From: Nocardioides campestrisoli
Lineage (GTDB): Bacteria; Actinomycetota; Actinomycetes; Propionibacteriales; Nocardioidaceae
Reading direction: 5' to 3'
Assembly (NCBI RefSeq): GCF_013624435.2
Contig: NZ_CP061768.1
Coordinates: 2,386,001 to 2,450,000 of the forward strand
DNA length: 64,000 bases
The notes below the pieces were generated by a model. That model saw only the letters and a list, made by a program, of their open reading frames with translations, was not told the origin of the DNA and ran no database searches. This document shows positions 62,443-64,000 of the stretch, one piece after another. The translations under genes and the position numbers were made by a program. Each line of letters opens with the position of its first letter. Positions within the stretch are counted from its first letter, which is position 1.

Positions 62443-62978
62443 ACGCGGCGCCCGAGGTCGTGCAGATGGTGCACCACGTCGTGCAGGTGGTAGCGGCCCA
62501 GGGTGAGCACGGTGAACCTGCTGCCGTTGCTGCGCAGGCCGGTCCGCCCGGACTGCTCCGGGGTCACGCGCGCGTACAGCCCCGCGACCGTGCCGGCAGC
62601 CTCGACCAGCTCGAGGTCGACCGCTTCGGGGTCCTGCTCGGCGTAGCGCCCCTCGACGGCCGCTGCGTCCTGGTCCCAGTTCGGAAAGGTCGGCTCGTCC
62701 TCGTCGAGCATCCGGGTCAGCCGCTCGGCGAAGACCCGGTGCACGTCGCGCACGTGGCACGCGTACTCCAACGGCGACCAGGTGCCCGGGTCGGGACGGC
62801 GTCGCACGGCCGCCCGGTCGCGCAGCGCATCCCCGTACGCCAGGGCGGTGGTGCGGAGGAGGTCGGGCAGGTCGCCGAGCGCCAGGTCGGCGGCCGACAG
62901 CCCGCACTCGGTGCAGGGCCGGTCGAGCACCCAGGTCCAGTCCTTGGTGTCGGGCGCGATCTCGGTGGGCTCGGGCAC
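62439..62978 (-). CDS. DinB-like (YfiT/DUF664-type) protein
   Basis: 179 residues from GTG 62978. Four-helix DinB-type fold with conserved metal-binding His residues: WSPLEYACHVRDVHRVF and LGRYHLHDVVHHLHDL. An N-terminal short segment has CTECGLS. Members often are mycothiol-dependent or metal-dependent enzymes; the exact role is unknown here. Confidence 0.82.
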   Translation of the reverse strand: MPEPTEIAPDTKDWTWVLDRPCTECGLSAADLALGDLPDLLRTTALAYGDALRDRAAVRRRPDPGTWSPLEYACHVRDVHRVFAERLTRMLDEDEPTFPNWDQDAAAVEGRYAEQDPEAVDLELVEAAGTVAGLYARVTPEQSGRTGLRSNGSRFTVLTLGRYHLHDVVHHLHDLGRRV

Positions 62979-63017
62979 TCGCTCATTGAACCAGCAGCAC
63001 CTGAGAGAATCCGCCCC

Positions 63018-63527
63018 ATGCCCACGTTCTCCACCCGGTCCGCCACCGAGAGCGATCTCGCCGTCATCTCCGACATCTACACCCACGCGGTGGAGCACTC
63101 CAGGTCCACCTTCGACCTCGAGCCGCCGGACCTGGACTACTGGCGCGCGCGCCTGGACGGCCAGCACCCGGGCGACCACCTCCTGGTCGCCGTCGACGAG
63201 GACGACCGCGCGGTGGGCTACGCCTACTCCTGGTCGTTCCGGCCCCGGCCGGCCTACGAGACCACCCGGGAGACGTCCATCTACCTCGACAGCAAGGTGC
63301 GGGGGCTGGGCGTGGGCCGCATGCTCTACCCGGCGCTGCTGGAGACGATGGCGATCTCCGGCGTGCACTCCGCCGTCGCCCTCGTCGCGCTGCCCAACCC
63401 CGCGAGCGAGGCGCTGCACCTCGCCGCGGGGTTCGAGCGCGTGGGGATGATGAAGGAGATCGGCTTCAAGTTCGACCAGTGGATCGACGTCGCCTGGTAC
63501 CAGAAGATGCTGGTGACGCTCGACTGA
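63018..63527 (+). CDS. GNAT acetyltransferase (phosphinothricin-type)
   Basis: 169 residues from ATG 63018. Pat-like: TRSATESDLAVISDIYTHAVEHS, SWSFRPRPAYETTRE, SIYLDSKVRGLGVGRMLYPALLE (acetyl-CoA loop) and NPASEALHLAAGFERVG. Acts on amino-acid analogues or similar amines in the family. Divergent from the DinB gene. Confidence 0.87.
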   Translation: MPTFSTRSATESDLAVISDIYTHAVEHSRSTFDLEPPDLDYWRARLDGQHPGDHLLVAVDEDDRAVGYAYSWSFRPRPAYETTRETSIYLDSKVRGLGVGRMLYPALLETMAISGVHSAVALVALPNPASEALHLAAGFERVGMMKEIGFKFDQWIDVAWYQKMLVTLD

Positions 63528-63542
63528 CCGGCGCCCGGCCGC

Positions 63543-64000
63543 TCAGGTGAGCAGCAGGGTCGCCAGCCGGCGGCGGACGACCACCAGTCCGACCAGACCC
63601 ATCGCGACCAGGTAGAGCACGCTCACCCCCGAGGCCCAGGAGAGCTGGCCGGTGGTCAGCTCCCGGCACAGCACCACGCCCCGGTAGAGCGGCGTCGCCT
63701 CCACGACCCAGCGCAGCACCCCGTCGCCGTAGGAGCTGACCGGGAAGAACGTCGCCGAGAACAGGAAGAGCGGCAGCTGGGCGAGGGTGATCTTGTCGAA
63801 GTCCTGGAAGGACTTCATCCAGGTGGTCAGCGCCATGCAGACCGCCGAGAAGGCGAAGGCGATGAGGATCGCCGCCGGCAGTGCCAGCACCGCCCACCAG
63901 GACTCCACCAGCCCCATCGCCGTCATCACCAGCAGGAACGCGGCCGAGTACGTCGAGCCCCGGATCAGCCCCCAGGCGATCTCGCCGCGTGCCACGTCCG
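63543..64000 (-). CDS. ABC-2 type transporter permease (partial, C-terminal part)
   Basis: The open frame continues past the right edge, so the N-terminus is outside. About 150 residues are visible, with helices including LVESWWAVLALPAAILIAFAFS and the ABC-2 motif QLPLFLFSATFFPVSSYG, then VVEATPLYRGVVLCREL. This resembles the NodJ/DrrB exporter permeases. An ATPase gene is expected beyond the edge. Confidence 0.82.
   Translation of the reverse strand, partial: DVARGEIAWGLIRGSTYSAAFLLVMTAMGLVESWWAVLALPAAILIAFAFSAVCMALTTWMKSFQDFDKITLAQLPLFLFSATFFPVSSYGDGVLRWVVEATPLYRGVVLCRELTTGQLSWASGVSVLYLVAMGLVGLVVVRRRLATLLLT

Overview
The window is high-GC actinobacterial DNA, most consistent with a Nocardioides-like member of the Propionibacteriales. 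The evidence is an SsgA-type regulator, a fused MprF/lysyl-tRNA synthetase (LysX), a Nur-type nickel operator, an actinobacterial SOS box and a sulfur-gene leader peptide. This placement is inferred from gene content and style only. The window has two unlike halves.

Positions 1 to about 27430 are the right part of an integrated conjugative element (ICE). It abuts the 3' end of tRNA-Val(CAC) and continues beyond the left edge. Its backbone runs rightward: a partial gene, a conserved protein, a ParB-like protein, a VirB8/TcpC-like membrane protein, a lytic transglycosylase-NlpC/P60 hydrolase, two DUF6112-like membrane proteins, a TrbL/VirB6-like channel, an SCO6880-like protein, a VirB4-like ATPase, an ArdC-like antirestriction protein, a VirD4/TraG coupling protein, SSB and conserved element proteins. 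Many genes overlap by 4 bases. Three blocks interrupt the backbone. At 3.8-5.1 kb there are minus-strand small membrane and lipoprotein genes. At 8.8-16.3 kb there is cargo with a GIY-YIG nuclease, an IS256-family insertion with an 8-bp target duplication, a PD-(D/E)XK-like protein and a P-loop GTPase with a small coupled partner. At 21.6-23.6 kb there is a RloA/RloB (AbiL-like) ATPase-Toprim pair. The excisionase next to the tRNA is frameshifted, no integrase lies beside it, and no relaxase is seen, so the element may be unable to excise.

Positions 27.5-64 kb are ordinary chromosome. They hold a tRNA Gly-Cys-Val cluster, an SsgA-like gene, a PabC-like lyase and SppA. A coupled leftward set follows: LssY_C protein, DUF998 protein, LysX and an amino-acid antiporter, suggesting membrane-lipid lysylation and lysine handling. 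Next is a five-gene nickel-type ABC importer behind a clear Nur-box match, close to cobalamin genes (cobT-cobS, cobU), an ion channel and a BrkB protein. Then come glyA, a sulfite reduction set (leader peptide, ferredoxin-sulfite reductase, a 51-aa zinc-ribbon protein, an APS-reductase-type CysH, a sirohydrochlorin chelatase), and a coupled PPK2, HipA-like and DUF3037 trio. The window ends with recA-recX behind an SOS box, an MFS exporter, DUF3046 and DinB genes, a GNAT gene and a partial ABC-2 permease.

The most interesting material is the conflict-system cargo inside the transfer operon, particularly the GTPase and partner pair with an apparent leaderless promoter. Chromosomal highlights are the Nur-controlled nickel operon and the cysteine-type leader peptide before the sulfite reductase.
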